From Lojkania enalia (Eukaryota; Ascomycota; Dothideomycetes; Pleosporales): a stretch of 64,000 nucleotides of DNA. A program made the translations under genes and the position numbers. The notes under the pieces were generated by a model. It was given only the letters and a program-made list of their open reading frames with translations, did no database searches and was not told the origin of the DNA. Below are positions 53,885 to 64,000 of the stretch, piece after piece; position 1 is the stretch's first letter; the number at the start of each line of letters is the position of its first letter. The DNA lies in NCBI GenBank assembly GCA_010094045.1, contig ML986632.1, positions 178,350 through 242,349 on the forward strand, read 5' to 3'.

Positions 53885-56800
53885 ATGGATCCGGTGTCCG
53901 TCGTATCTCTGGTCGCTGCATGTTCCAGCCTAGTCAAAACTTGTGCTGGCGTTGTTAAAACGCTCCACAGCCTTGTTGAGACCAACAAGTTTGCTGAGCT
54001 CTCAATTATATCGATTTCCGAAGAATGTGAGACCGTCCAGCTGGCATGGCAACATATCGAAAACTGGGGTAGTCGAAATTTACAGATAGTCGATAAGCAT
54101 GAACAAATAATGGAAAGGTTACAACGTTCAATCTATTGTGGTAAACTTGTCATGTCGGCCCTACAAGAAGACCTTGCGAAAGTGGTGGATAAGAAAAGTA
54201 ATTTTCGAAGAGGAATTGGTTTGACATGGTATGAAAGCCTCTTCAACGACCATCAAACGCGCATTCGAGGTCAGATTACCTCGCTACAACTGCTTCTTCA
54301 AGTCATTAATCTGTGAGTCGAATTGAAGTCTCCAGTTTTTCAAGTTCTAAGAGTAGTAGTCCTAGGAACGAAGATCGCGTTGAAATGCTATCAGTCAAAG
54401 AACATGTTTTCAAGGAGGTTGACGAGAGTGCACGTAGCATTGTTCCCTCACGGCTCTCATCTCGTCTATCTTGGATCAGTATGGATGGAGCCAGCACCAG
54501 GAGCGTTAAAAGCGTCAAAAGTGTGCTGCTTAATTATATCCCATTCAGTTTCGAAAACGATCTCTTCACATCGTTCGTATATAAGCGAAACTACCGAGTC
54601 CCTGTCACGAATAAGCGTTCTCCTAGAAATGGTTCATCCGAAAGCGACGACCTGACGATATTGCCTTCTACATATCTTAAGCAAAGCGTGCCACCAGATG
54701 TATTAGTGCAAAATCTTTCGCTGCAGAATGGAATCGATATCAACGATGAAGGCGATATCAAGAGCGGCGAGCATAAAAGATTGATAGAACACTTACAGTG
54801 TTGCGAATATGAGGAGGCCCTTCGATGTCTTTATCATGGTGCAGATATCATATTCATTTTCCACCATAGCTCCGGCATCGACTCCTCACTATTCTTTCAC
54901 CTTTTTTGGCATATCTACAGGGTTAATCCCAACTATTTTATTTTACTTATGGAACGAATCGCTTACTCTGCGGGCACTTCATGGATAAAGCATTTCAAAT
55001 CACATTTTCTGCAAGAACTGTTTTCAACGACGACTAAAGAAGATTTGATGTGGAACTCGGTAGATCAGGCAGCACGCATGCGCGATATGGCTCGAGACCA
55101 ATCGGACGATCCCGCCGATAGGCATACTGCCCTACAACTTGCAACTGCCAACAGCAATGACGACGTCACATCGTATCTTCTTCATGCCGGGTTTGATGGA
55201 TTGGGTTTCAACAGTCCTTCCATGATCTTCGCGGTTATCCGTTTATCTAGTGAAAAGCCAACGTATCCTTTTCCTATCCAGCCTGCCGTTGTCTTGAACA
55301 ATGCCCTTTTAGCATTAGTTACTGAAAAATCTCCTTCACATCGGTGGTGCACAAACTCTGGGAAGCCTATGAGATGGTCCACACAGGATGTATTCTATGT
55401 TCTTTTGCGCCACGGCGCAGATCCATCCATCCTCGTTCAATATCGCCAATCCCACGTGCCCCTAACTCATAGGATTATTTATGCAATCCATTTTGAAGAT
55501 ACACCATTTCATGGGGGTATGACAATGCTTAGCCTCCTCATCAATGCTGGTGCGGATCCAGATGCACTGGGGGACCTTCCGCTAGGATCAGATAGTCCGA
55601 AAATCAGTATCACGCCTCTCGCTCTTGCGGCCCTTTGCGGAGAAGCGAAGATACTGGAATGTCTTCTTGCCCACGATGCGTTAACTTTCTGGTCCAGCTC
55701 GGTGGATGTATTCGACCACACGTCTACTTGGATGGATGATAGCATGTTTCAAATGATCACGGATGTCCTACTCTCCCACCGCAAGTTAAGCTTGGATTCT
55801 TTTGTCCAAGAGAGTTTGAAGCGGATGCAGATTGCCCTCGGGAAGAAACCGAAAGGCTTGAAATCTGTTATTCTTGGGGAAGCAACTGCGGATGAGTCCT
55901 TATTCACTACGGAAAATTGGCGGGCTTCTAAGCCTCATGAATTTTCCGAAAACCATTCCAACCTAACGCCTTATATTCTGTGGTCTGGCTATCAGGGTCC
56001 CGACGACCCACTCAGGGGTCGTATAGATATACCCAAAAGGTTAACCCTGACGAGAGGCTCAAAGGAATGCAAAAAGGACAGTTCGATGACACCCAACAGC
56101 ATTCAATTCGTACGACATCTCCAAAATGGCGATTTCAAGTCAGCGTTAGTGTGTTTGCGTCATGGTGCAGATGTGATCACTGCGTTTCAGATATCTCCTG
56201 CCCCTGAAACAATACTATTCGTGGATTTCCTCTGGTATCTATATTGTGTCGAGAAGTCATTATGCCGTACGATAATGGAGCGCATTGCATTCGCTGCGGG
56301 CACTGTCGAGATTCGGACATTGCAGAGTTACCTTTTGGAAAGACACTTACAATATGCAATGGGTTTGCAACTGGGCGAGCTCCAGACCCTAATTCCGCCG
56401 GAGGAATTGCAATATCCTCCATTATTTGGCATCTGGCATTATATATATAATGCGGCTAAATATAGTGATATCTTCCCCTACGGTGATTACTCTTCGCTTT
56501 ATGTTGCCTGTGCCGCAGACAACTATGATGTGGTTGAGCCCCTCTTGAGAGCTGGCTACGATTTGAAAGATGATCTTCATCTAGCCGTTGTCCTAGCTGC
56601 TTCAAATTGTTCAACAAGAGTATTGGAACTACTGGCATCAGACTACCTTATACAAAGAGAGACATTAGCATGGGCTCTCGAGAGGTTAATTGACAATATT
56701 GTCAATAGCCGCAGATCTCTAACATCATTTCTGAACACTGAATTGAGATTCAGACTGTCTGTTACCTCAATTCAATCAACTCTACGTATACTTCTAAGGA

Positions 56801-57243
56801 ACTACACACCCACCGACATACCTATCTTCGATAAAAACTACACATCTCCGCTCCTACATTTCGCTATTAGTTCCCCTCTCGCGTCTCTCGAAATGGCCAG
56901 CATCTTGATCGAATACGACGCCAATATCAATGAATTGCGCGAGATAGAAGATCCCAGACTCAAGCCGGCGAGGGTTTATATATCCCCACTCGCTCTGGCT
57001 GCCTTTCTTGGCAAAGCCGAGGTCGTGAAAGTGCTACTGGAAAAAGGCGCGACATCGTTTCGATCGAGCGAGCCAGGTGTCTATGGAAATTTATGCCATT
57101 TAACGGAGCTAAACTCGTTGAAGAATGTTGTGGGTTTGTTGCAGCAGTACGAGACGGCGCTGGAATTGTTCGACAGGAGTTTTGTGCAGTGTTTTATTAA
57201 GGGGGCTGAGTCACTCTTACATAGTAGCTGGAAGGCGCAATGA
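53885..57243 (+). CDS. Ankyrin-repeat protein with fungal STAND-type N-terminal domain (1101 aa)
   Basis: Two exons: 53885-54312 and 54366-57243 (3306 nt), joined by a 53-nt GTGAGT intron with a TTCTAAG branch site and CCTAG acceptor. MDPVSVVSLVAACSSLVKT and the next ~140 residues match the amphipathic helical domain seen at the N terminus of many fungal NACHT/STAND and ankyrin proteins. A Ser-rich linker follows, then two similar modules: each starts HLQ...ALxCLxHGAD, passes MERIA(Y/F)xAGT, and contains ankyrin-like stretches such as HTALQLATANSNDDVTSYLL and ITPLALAALCGEAKILECLL (first) and SSLYVACAADNYDVVEPLL and SPLALAAFLGKAEVVKVLL (second). No NTPase domain is present. The stop at 57243 lies at the edge of the RIP island. 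Function is unknown; related proteins take part in nonself recognition or signalling. Confidence 0.85.
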
Positions 57244-58154
57244 TAAGTCCTAAGGCTAGGAATTGAAATGTAACTGTCTAAGGATATTATACTATATACT
57301 ATAACTACTATAAGGGCTTTTAAAGTAGCCCTAGAAACTTAGAATTTAAAAATAACTTTTATTAAATAAGGTTATTATTCTTTCCAATTAATATTTAAAT
57401 AAAAAAATATTTATCTATAAATTTTAGTCTTAAATACTATTATCTATAAATACTATAATAAATAATTATATAGTCTAAACTTTTTACTTTTCTAATTATT
57501 AATAGATTAGAAGAATAAAGAAAGTAGAAGATAAGAAGTAATATATAAATAATATACCTTATAAGCAAGCGGCCTATATAAGTAAATAGTTTACTCTATT
57601 AACTTTTTTAACCTTTATATATATATAGCTTAATAACTAAATAATATAATAGTAATTTACAACTTACGCGATTATTTTATAAAAACCTCTATATCTTTCT
57701 AGTATATATAAGAATTATATCTAGTTTTATTATAGTAGTTATAGTATACTTTATACTATCTACTTATACCTAATTATACTTTAAATTAGTATATTATAGT
57801 TTAAGTTTCCTTTTTATTATCTTTTTTAGCGATAATTATCTCTTCTTATATTTTTATTAGAGTCCCTTATACTTAAATTCGCCTTTTTTTCTACTATTTC
57901 TATTTTATTACTACTTTATTTACTTTTTAAAAGCTAACAATTTTATTATATATTAACTTAATCTAATATATTACTTTTATAAAGTCTTTTTTAAACTAAT
58001 TTAACTTCTTAATAATAGAAGCTAATAAAGAGCTTATATTCCTTTAAATCCGATTATAAATTAATATTAATCAAACTTCTAGCTTATATATATTACTTAG
58101 TATTTTTACTTTCTATAAGGTATTATTTTATACTAGTAGTATTAGTATATTATA
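57244..58154. other. AT-rich repeat-island edge, identity unknown
   Basis: About 0.9 kb made mostly of A and T with TA-dinucleotide enrichment, beginning within tens of bases of the ankyrin stop codon. The base composition is like that of the RIP-damaged elements to its right, so it is probably another mutated repeat, but no domain can be read in any frame. Confidence 0.6.
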
Positions 58155-58428
58155 ACAGCGTAGGTAAGATAATAGGTCCGAATATAGTACAAATCTACTT
58201 AGAGGTATATAAGAGTATATAGGGGTTTAGGGACCTAGAAATTCTATTAACACCTATAGGCCTTATATAAAAGGATATAGAAGAACTACTAAGCTACTTA
58301 TAAGAGAGTATACAACTATATACAGAAGGGAAAAGAAGCGGAACTAGAGGTAGAATAAGATAAGTAAAAAGCTTTAGGATAAGATTATATATAAAGCTTT
58401 TCGTAGAACGATTTTTTCGCATTATTAT
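58155..58428. repeat. Left terminal inverted repeat, about 274 bp
   Basis: Shares with the complement of 60167-60439 the strings AGGTAAGATAATAGGTCC, CTACTTAGAGGTATATA, AGGGACCTAG, ACACCTATAGGCC, AGGATATAGAAGAACTAC and TCGTAGAACGATT, in the same order and spacing. Nearly all mismatches seen are transitions. Confidence 0.85.
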
Positions 58429-60166
58429 ATATATAAAGCTTTATATTAAGCTTTAAAAGTACTACTTTTAGATTAAATAGAATTAGACTAGCTTCTTAAA
58501 AACTTATATAGATATTATCCTTTATAATTAATATATTAAAAGTAGTTTTTAAGATTAGAAAGAATTTAAGTTTTATAATATAATTAATATAATTAATATA
58601 TTCTACTATTAAAGCGGCTAAACTATTAAAGTAGCTACTTTTTCTTAGCGTTATAAATACTATATACGAACTATAATAAATCTATAATACGATCTTCTAT
58701 TAATTTAATAAGAAGGTAGAATTAAGTTTATCTTATAGGCGTATAAATTAGGCTAGTTTAAGAGTATATAACACGCTGCTATAGCTTCTAATATATAATA
58801 TTAACAACTCTCTACTTAATTTTATAGAATTATATTTCGCTCTTATATACAACTAAATTACTAGAAGTTTATAGTAACTAAAAAATAAACAATCATATAA
58901 TATATTCTTAACCTTAATTTACAAAGATTTACACCCCAACTATATAAGGTAGTAGATATAGTAGATAAACTATTAGATATATATAGTAGAATATCTATAG
59001 AAAAGAATTAATTTAAATAATTTATAGCATATATAAATTAGCCTAAAATAGCCTTTAATTAAATAAAAGATTACTAAAGAATAAAATAAGAGAATTTAGA
59101 GGTTATTAATATATAGTTTAAGCTTATATAGAATATAATTGTAAAATATAGTATATATAATAATAATATCTACAACTTTAATAAGATAGACTTTTAGATA
59201 AGTATTATTAGTATTATAAAAGTTATTATAGGTTTAGAATATTATATAAAGCCTACTCTTATATAGTTAGACAATTATAAATAAGTTATAGTTATCTAGA
59301 GTATTTACGCTACTATATATATAACTCTACTATTTATTATCTATAAAGGATATATCTATATCTTTATATAGTATAAAGAAGTAGGTATATTATATAATTA
59401 GAAAATTTTAGTCTCTAAGAACGGCTAAATAAATAATATACTTAGTTTTAAATAGTTAAAGTACTTTAATAAGTATATAAAAATATATTAGATAGAATTA
59501 TATAGGCTACTTATTTTAGACGGTTATAAAAGCTACTTTAACTAGAAATATAAAAATTACTACTTTATATAAAAGATTTTAATACTTTATATACTTTCTT
59601 ATTTATTATATATACTTTAGCCTCTTAATATAGTTTACTTTTTACTATTAAAGCTAAAGTACTTATAGTATATATAAGACTTAGTATACTAATACATCTA
59701 CTATATTAATAAAGAAAGCTTTCTTCTAACCTTTAAAAACGCGTTTTTAACGTATTTATATATAAGAACTATTAAAAAGCCTTTAAAATAATAGGAATTA
59801 TTCCTCTAAATATATAGGTTATATTAGATTACTTTAATATATAACTATATACCCTACTAAAACTACTTTTATAAGAAGACTTCTAATAGTCTAAAACTCT
59901 AAGTAATATATATAAATTTGGGTTACAATTAATACTTATATAAAAGTTCTTTATATAATTATTAAAAGAGGTATAAGAAAGATTCTTATAGCTTATAAAA
60001 GGTACTAAGTTAATACTATATTAGAATATACTTCTTTAAACTCGCAACTCTAAACTTAAAAAGTAATTAGAAGAAGTAACTAAGTATAAAATATATAAAA
60101 GAAAGTATATTTAATATAATAGTATAGTATTATATAATAAAGGATTTTTATATATAGCTATTAATG
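58429..60166 (+). pseudogene. Fot/pogo DDE transposase remnant (DDE_1 type)
   Basis: Read in one plus-strand frame, conserved transposase segments remain recognisable: the first catalytic block at about 59171-59194 (YNF-N-K...), the central block near 59249-59360 (TLI then VIVI and the later FIIYKGY), LLILDG at 59507-59524 with the second Asp codon intact at 59519-59521, and PLN-IVYF after a stop near 59618-59638. The first and third catalytic Asp codons are AAT (Asn). All three sites are in the same frame across 447 bp, so no net indel occurred; inactivation is by point changes giving many TAG/TAA stops. It catalysed cut-and-paste transposition when intact. Confidence 0.8.
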
Positions 60167-60439
60167 TAATAATGCAAAGAAATCGTTCTACGAAAAGCTT
60201 TATATACAACCTTATCCCAAAGCTTTTCGCTTATCTTATCCTACCCCTAGTTCTACCTCTTTTCCCTTCCGTATATAGTTGCATACTCCCTTATAAGTAG
60301 CTTAGTAGTTCTTCTATATCCTTTTATATAAGGCCTATAGGTGTTAATAGAATTCCTAGGTCCCTAATCCCCTATATACTCCTATATACCTCTAAGTAGA
60401 TTTATACTATATTTGGACCTATTATCTTACCTGCGCTAT
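60167..60439. repeat. Right terminal inverted repeat, about 273 bp
   Basis: Inverted copy of the left repeat; it starts at TAATAATGC on the inner side and ends at CTGCGCTAT on the outer side. It keeps more C and G in places than the left arm, so the two arms took different RIP mutations. Confidence 0.85.
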
Positions 60440-61119
60440 TATATTATATAGAAGAATTCTATACTACTAGTAACAGCCTCTTTAATAATATTATATTGAT
60501 TGTTTATTTAACTATATTTAAGTCTAAAATATACCCGATTTAGTTTAGATTATAATACTTATATACTATTATATTAAATTATTTAGTTATCTAGATAGGA
60601 TCTTAGAAACCTTCTATTAACTAAAACTTTTATGTTTAGAACTTCCTATCCCCTATAATTAGGATTGCTTTTAGAAAAGCTGCGTAAAGTACGCCTAGGT
60701 AGAAACTTAGAGACTACTAATAACCTATTAAAATTAGAGGCAACCGCCGATATCTAACTATAATTCACCTTCTAATTTCTATACTAGAACTAATATACGC
60801 GTAAGTTGTAGTAAGAGTAAACTTCTATCTACGCGTGTAGAACAACTGTTACCTCCTACTAGGGGCCCTATAATAGATAGACCCCTCTCTATAGGGCTAG
60901 TAGTAAAGAACCTATCTAATTTGGAGGAAAATTAAAGTAAACTAACCCTTAAGAAATAAATTGTAATTTTATAAAAGGAGATTATATATTTAATATAATA
61001 GAGAACTATTAGTCTTAATTAACCTCTATAAACTACTAAATTAGAACTAATAATATGTTAAGAAACTTTTACAACTCCCCTAGTAAGAAACTTCTTAGCT
61101 ACCCTTAAACCCCCTTAAG

Positions 61120-61902
61120 CCTACTTTATTAAATATATACTTAAGATCGAAAGTTTTATAGATAGTAGTAAACCTATATTTAAATAATAGCGAGTTTTAA
61201 TCTTAGACCGACTTAAGATTAATATAGATTACTATCTAATAAAGTATATATATATAGTATTAGTATAGGGATATATCTCTAGTACTACGAAAGAGTATCT
61301 AGAGCTAAAATATCTAGCTAAATCGGACTAGTATTAGTTTAAGAATACTAAAGAAATAATTTTACTTCTATAATTATATTTTATTATAGATAATAAAGAG
61401 ATAGAGGCGCGATAGGCGTTTTAAATCCTAAGAATAAATAAGAGAGAAGTATTCTTAACTTTTAAAGCTCGCTTTATTAGTATAGCTATTAGAGGATCTG
61501 TATTCTAATCTAAGTAGTTCTTCTACTTATAGGATAAAATTCTCCTTAGCCTAAAGATACTAAACTTTAGCTTTAAACTTATATAGAAAGGCTCCTTTAA
61601 TACTATAGTTATCTACTTAACAGCCTATAATATAGAAAGGAGAAGTATTTCTAGCCTTTTAGAATAAACTACCAGCCTATAAGTTATAGTTAAAATAAAT
61701 TTGGATTAGTACTAGAAGGTTTTTAAGAGTTTATCTAAGGTGACTTATAATCTAATACTACCCTAATCTACTATAGTATTAATATCTTGTTCTACTATAA
61801 TCGCTTTTTAATAACCTAGTAAGACTCTTATATCTGAAAGGTATATAACCCTAGGTAATTACTATAATTATAGTAAACTAGAATACTTCGCGAATAAATA
61901 TA
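61120..61902 (+). pseudogene. Gag remnant with damaged CCHC zinc knuckle
   Basis: A stretch near 61500-61620 reads as a retrotransposon Gag (ending KGSFNTIVIYLTAYN in the translated frame). Downstream at 61860-61901 the frame has Y-x2-Y-x4-Y-x4-Y in exact CCHC spacing: codons TAC (61860-61862), TAT (61869-61871), TAC (61884-61886), TAT (61899-61901). Intact Gag proteins bind nucleic acid through Cys and His at these positions. Confidence 0.7.
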
Positions 61903-62125
61903 TAGTCTTTAAAATATAAAAGATAGAGGTTAAATAAGAGAAGATTAAGGAAGAAGAGTTTCTAGACGTAAATAAGTACTATCTAGATAGTTCTTAGGTA
62001 GGAAATAGAGATACCTAGGAAAACTCTCCGTTCTAGGCTTAAATAAGTACGACTTATTAAATATTAATTTATTATATTTATTTAGAGGAAAGTACTTCTA
62101 AATCTCTACTATTCTATATTTAAAA

Positions 62126-62215
62126 GATGTTAATATATAACTAAATACCCTTATTAATACAGGCGCCTAAAGCTTCCTATTCCTTAATTCTATAATAGCT
62201 AGATTACTCTCCTAA
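62126..62215 (+). pseudogene. Retroviral-type aspartic protease remnant
   Basis: LINTGA at 62150-62167, in place of the usual L-(I/V)-D-T/S-G-A active site, followed by SFLFLNSIIARLLS after a stop. The catalytic Asp codon is AAT (62156-62158). Same frame as the reverse transcriptase further right. Confidence 0.65.
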
Positions 62216-63049
62216 GCTCTATATATATTAATATAGCGCTTACCCTTTAAAATTACTATTAAAGGTTTTTAGGACCGAATCTAAACTCTAGTTAATTAGT
62301 ATATCTACTTATACCTGCGAATTAATAGGAGAACTATTTAAAACTATCTATTTATTATTATAGATCTAGGTATTTAGGATTGTATTATTAGTATTAAATA
62401 GTTACGTTGTTTTTAACTCCAGTTAGATATAGATAAGAATCGGATTATATAGCCTTTTAAGTATCCTACTACTTATAATTCTTTACCTCCTCTTCTTATA
62501 TAATTAACTTAGCTAGTACACGATAAGGAAGTAAAGCTAGATATCTAATAACGCGACGCTCTATAGGAAAAGAACTAGTATTAGTAGTCCCGCAGTCTAA
62601 CTATCTATTATATTAAAGGTTTATTAAGACTGCTAAAACTATATTAGTCTTCTATAACTTATAGTCTAAATAAGCTTAGAGCTCCTGTACGCCTATATAT
62701 AATAAAGTCTAAACCCGATCTAAAAAAAGTCTATTCTTCTATTATTACTCTTATCTTAGCTAATACTTTCTACTTTAATATAAAGAGGAAAGAAAACGAG
62801 TTTTTCTCTATATCTCTATACGAAATTAAGCAGCTGATTAAAGATAAGTAAGTTCTAGAGCTGGAAGATAAGACTAAAAACAAAGTACTAGTAAATCTCT
62901 AATTACTATCTAAATACTATAAGTATTAGAATATATTTAGTAAAACTGCAGCTTATTAATTACTAGAATACTACCCTTACAATTATAAAATTGTCTTTAT
63001 AAAACCCCTCTCTAATAGTTATAGCCCGTTATATAAATAGAATATTAAG

Positions 63050-63730
63050 GAGCTAAAGGTAACTAAAAAATATATTATAGATAATCTACGGAATAGGTAT
63101 ATTAAGTAGAGTCTAAGCTCTTTTATATTTCTAATCCTTTACGTCTATAAACCTAATAGCGACCTATATATCTATATAGATTATTGTAAACTTAATACTC
63201 TTATCTATAAGAATATATATCCGATACTATATATAGATAAACTCCTATCTAGACCTACTAAGGTAGTAATCTTTATTAAGTTTAATATTCGTGCGGCCTT
63301 TAATAAGATTAGAATAGACTCTAGTTTTAAAGAATATACTACCTTTTAGACTTGATATAGAACCTATAAGTATAAAGTTCTACCTTTTAAATTATATAAC
63401 AGTCTAGCAACTTATTAGCGTTATATAAATAACGTACTAATCGACTATCTAGATAACTTCTATATTACTTATCTAGACGATATCCTTATCTACTCTAAAG
63501 ATAAGGTAATATATACTATCTATGTTAAGAAAGTTCTTAAGAGATTACGTCAAGTAGAGTTATAAGTTAATATTAAAAAGAGTAAATTCTATATTACCCG
63601 AACTAAATATCTTAGCTATATCCTCTTAAATAAAGGCCTTAAGATTAACTTAGAGAAGGTAGAAGTACTGCGTAACTAGTAGCTACCTACTACTATAATA
63701 GGTGTAAAATCCTTCTTAGGTTTTACTAGA
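63050..63730 (+). pseudogene. Reverse transcriptase remnant (Ty3/gypsy)
   Basis: The catalytic motif YLDDILIYS is intact at 63470-63496. Upstream, VLPFKLYNSLATY followed by a stop, then RYINNVLIDYLDN corresponds to the fingers/palm segment preceding the active site, and downstream KSFLGFTRFY is the usual connection toward RNase H. Stops interrupt it at several points. It would copy element RNA into DNA when intact. Confidence 0.85.
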
Positions 63731-63829
63731 TTCTATTAATAGTTTATACCGGAATTCTCGCGTATTATAAAGATAATTATTATACTATAGAGCCCTATAA
63801 CCCCTTTTATATAGACTTTAGAATGTAAT

Positions 63830-64000
63830 ATTACCTTTAAGAAATTAAAGTCAGCCCTACTAAGTATATCTACTCTCTACTACTTTAACCCTGCGTTAGA
63901 AATAAAAATGGAAACTAATACCTCTAATAGAGTAGTTGTAGGAGTACTATTATAGAAATATTCTAACGGAAAATAGTACCCTATAGTATTTTATAGTAAG
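63830..64000 (+). pseudogene. Start of RNase H domain remnant, truncated by the window
   Basis: ITFKKLKSALLSISTL, then EIKMETNTSNRVVVGVLL, a stop, and PIVFYSK at the window end, in the order of the Ty3/gypsy RNase H N terminus. The first catalytic Asp of the E-T-D-A-S block is Asn (AAT, 63917-63919). Same frame as the reverse transcriptase. Confidence 0.75.

Larger units (their letters stand above)
58155..60439 (+). mobile_element. RIP-inactivated Fot/pogo-type (Tc1-mariner superfamily) DNA transposon with long terminal inverted repeats
   Basis: The element is bounded by inverted repeats of about 273 bp (58155-58428 and 60167-60439) that begin ACAGCGTAGG at the left and its mutated complement at the right. 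Between them (~1.74 kb) is a decayed transposase on the plus strand. TA dinucleotides abut both ends, compatible with TA target-site insertion, though in such AT-rich DNA this is weak. Fot/pogo elements usually have much shorter inverted repeats, so the length is unusual. C-to-T and G-to-A changes dominate the differences between arms. Outer ends are estimated by comparing the two arms and may be off by some bases. Confidence 0.8.
60440..64000 (+). mobile_element. Ty3/gypsy LTR retrotransposon remnant, RIP-damaged, truncated by the window end
   Basis: Gag-like, zinc-knuckle, protease, reverse transcriptase and the beginning of RNase H appear in that order on the plus strand, the order of Ty3/gypsy elements. 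Stops are frequent in every frame and arise as TAG/TAA. I could not delimit a 5' LTR: the sequence from 60440 to about 60900 is the likely place, but no second copy is in the window. Integrase and 3' LTR would lie past 64000. The exact left boundary beside the DNA transposon is uncertain. Confidence 0.8.

Noticed and set aside
58155..60439. Inverted ~273 bp repeats first read as two solo LTRs in opposite orientation
   Set aside because: The sequence between them encodes a Fot/pogo DDE transposase in one orientation, and arm lengths match, so TIRs of a DNA transposon fit better.
57244..64000. AT-rich tail considered as a centromere or mitochondrial DNA insertion
   Set aside because: Transposase, Gag, protease, RT and RNase H remnants with RIP-type transitions explain the composition; no mitochondrial gene is recognisable.
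1..64000. CRISPR arrays, prokaryotic operons, rRNA genes
   Set aside because: None seen; gene structure is eukaryotic with spliceosomal introns.

Overview
The window is a 64 kb piece of a filamentous ascomycete (Pezizomycotina) nuclear genome. Evidence: every multi-exon gene uses short introns (about 45-100 bp) with GTRNGY donors, CTRAY branch sites close to the acceptor and YAG acceptors; the gene set is fungal (kinesin-8, IQGAP, Crh-type GH16, AA9 LPMO, DUF7703 and MARVEL membrane proteins, DUF4360); and the last 6.8 kb is a repeat island extremely rich in TA with C-to-T and G-to-A damage typical of repeat-induced point mutation (RIP). The class cannot be fixed from the sequence alone; nothing contradicts Leotiomycetes or a related class.

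Layout. 0-4.8 kb: the 5' tip of a minus-strand gene, a long GC-rich gene-poor stretch and one small three-exon gene. 4.8-8.3 kb: a divergent pair (Tim17/TIMMDC1-like membrane protein, and an unrecognised protein with a possible ubiquitin-like fold), then a zinc-independent MDR reductase. 9.2-12.4 kb: a full kinesin-8. 13.6-21.4 kb: a secreted DUF4360 protein, MsrA, a GFA-type zinc protein and a 564-residue amidase, separated by long spacers. 22.7-30.8 kb: a MARVEL-like protein, an FMP42/SLC43-like MFS transporter, a NUDT19-like Nudix hydrolase with an optional presequence, and IMP dehydrogenase. 31.9-37.1 kb: a 1715-residue IQGAP (Rng2/Iqg1 type). 37.7-52.3 kb: DUF7703 membrane protein, F-box protein, AA9 LPMO, Kelch pseudogene fragment, secreted S33 peptidase, small secreted Cys-containing protein and GPI-anchored Crh transglycosidase. 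53.9-57.2 kb: a 1101-residue ankyrin protein with a duplicated module. 57.2-64.0 kb: RIP island with a Fot/pogo-type DNA transposon bearing ~273 bp inverted repeats (58155-60439) and a Ty3/gypsy retrotransposon fossil running off the window.

The genes do not form an operon or an obvious biosynthetic cluster. Themes are housekeeping (IMPDH, MsrA, kinesin, IQGAP, Nudix) and an extracellular/cell-wall set between 42 and 52 kb (LPMO, peptidase, small secreted protein, Crh). Gene models below are spliced by hand: each stated exon set keeps an open frame and its lengths sum to a multiple of three. The most informative part is the repeat island, where damage can be read codon by codon: two of three transposase catalytic acids, all four Gag zinc-knuckle ligands and the protease Asp are all changed by transitions, while reading frames stay intact over long distances.
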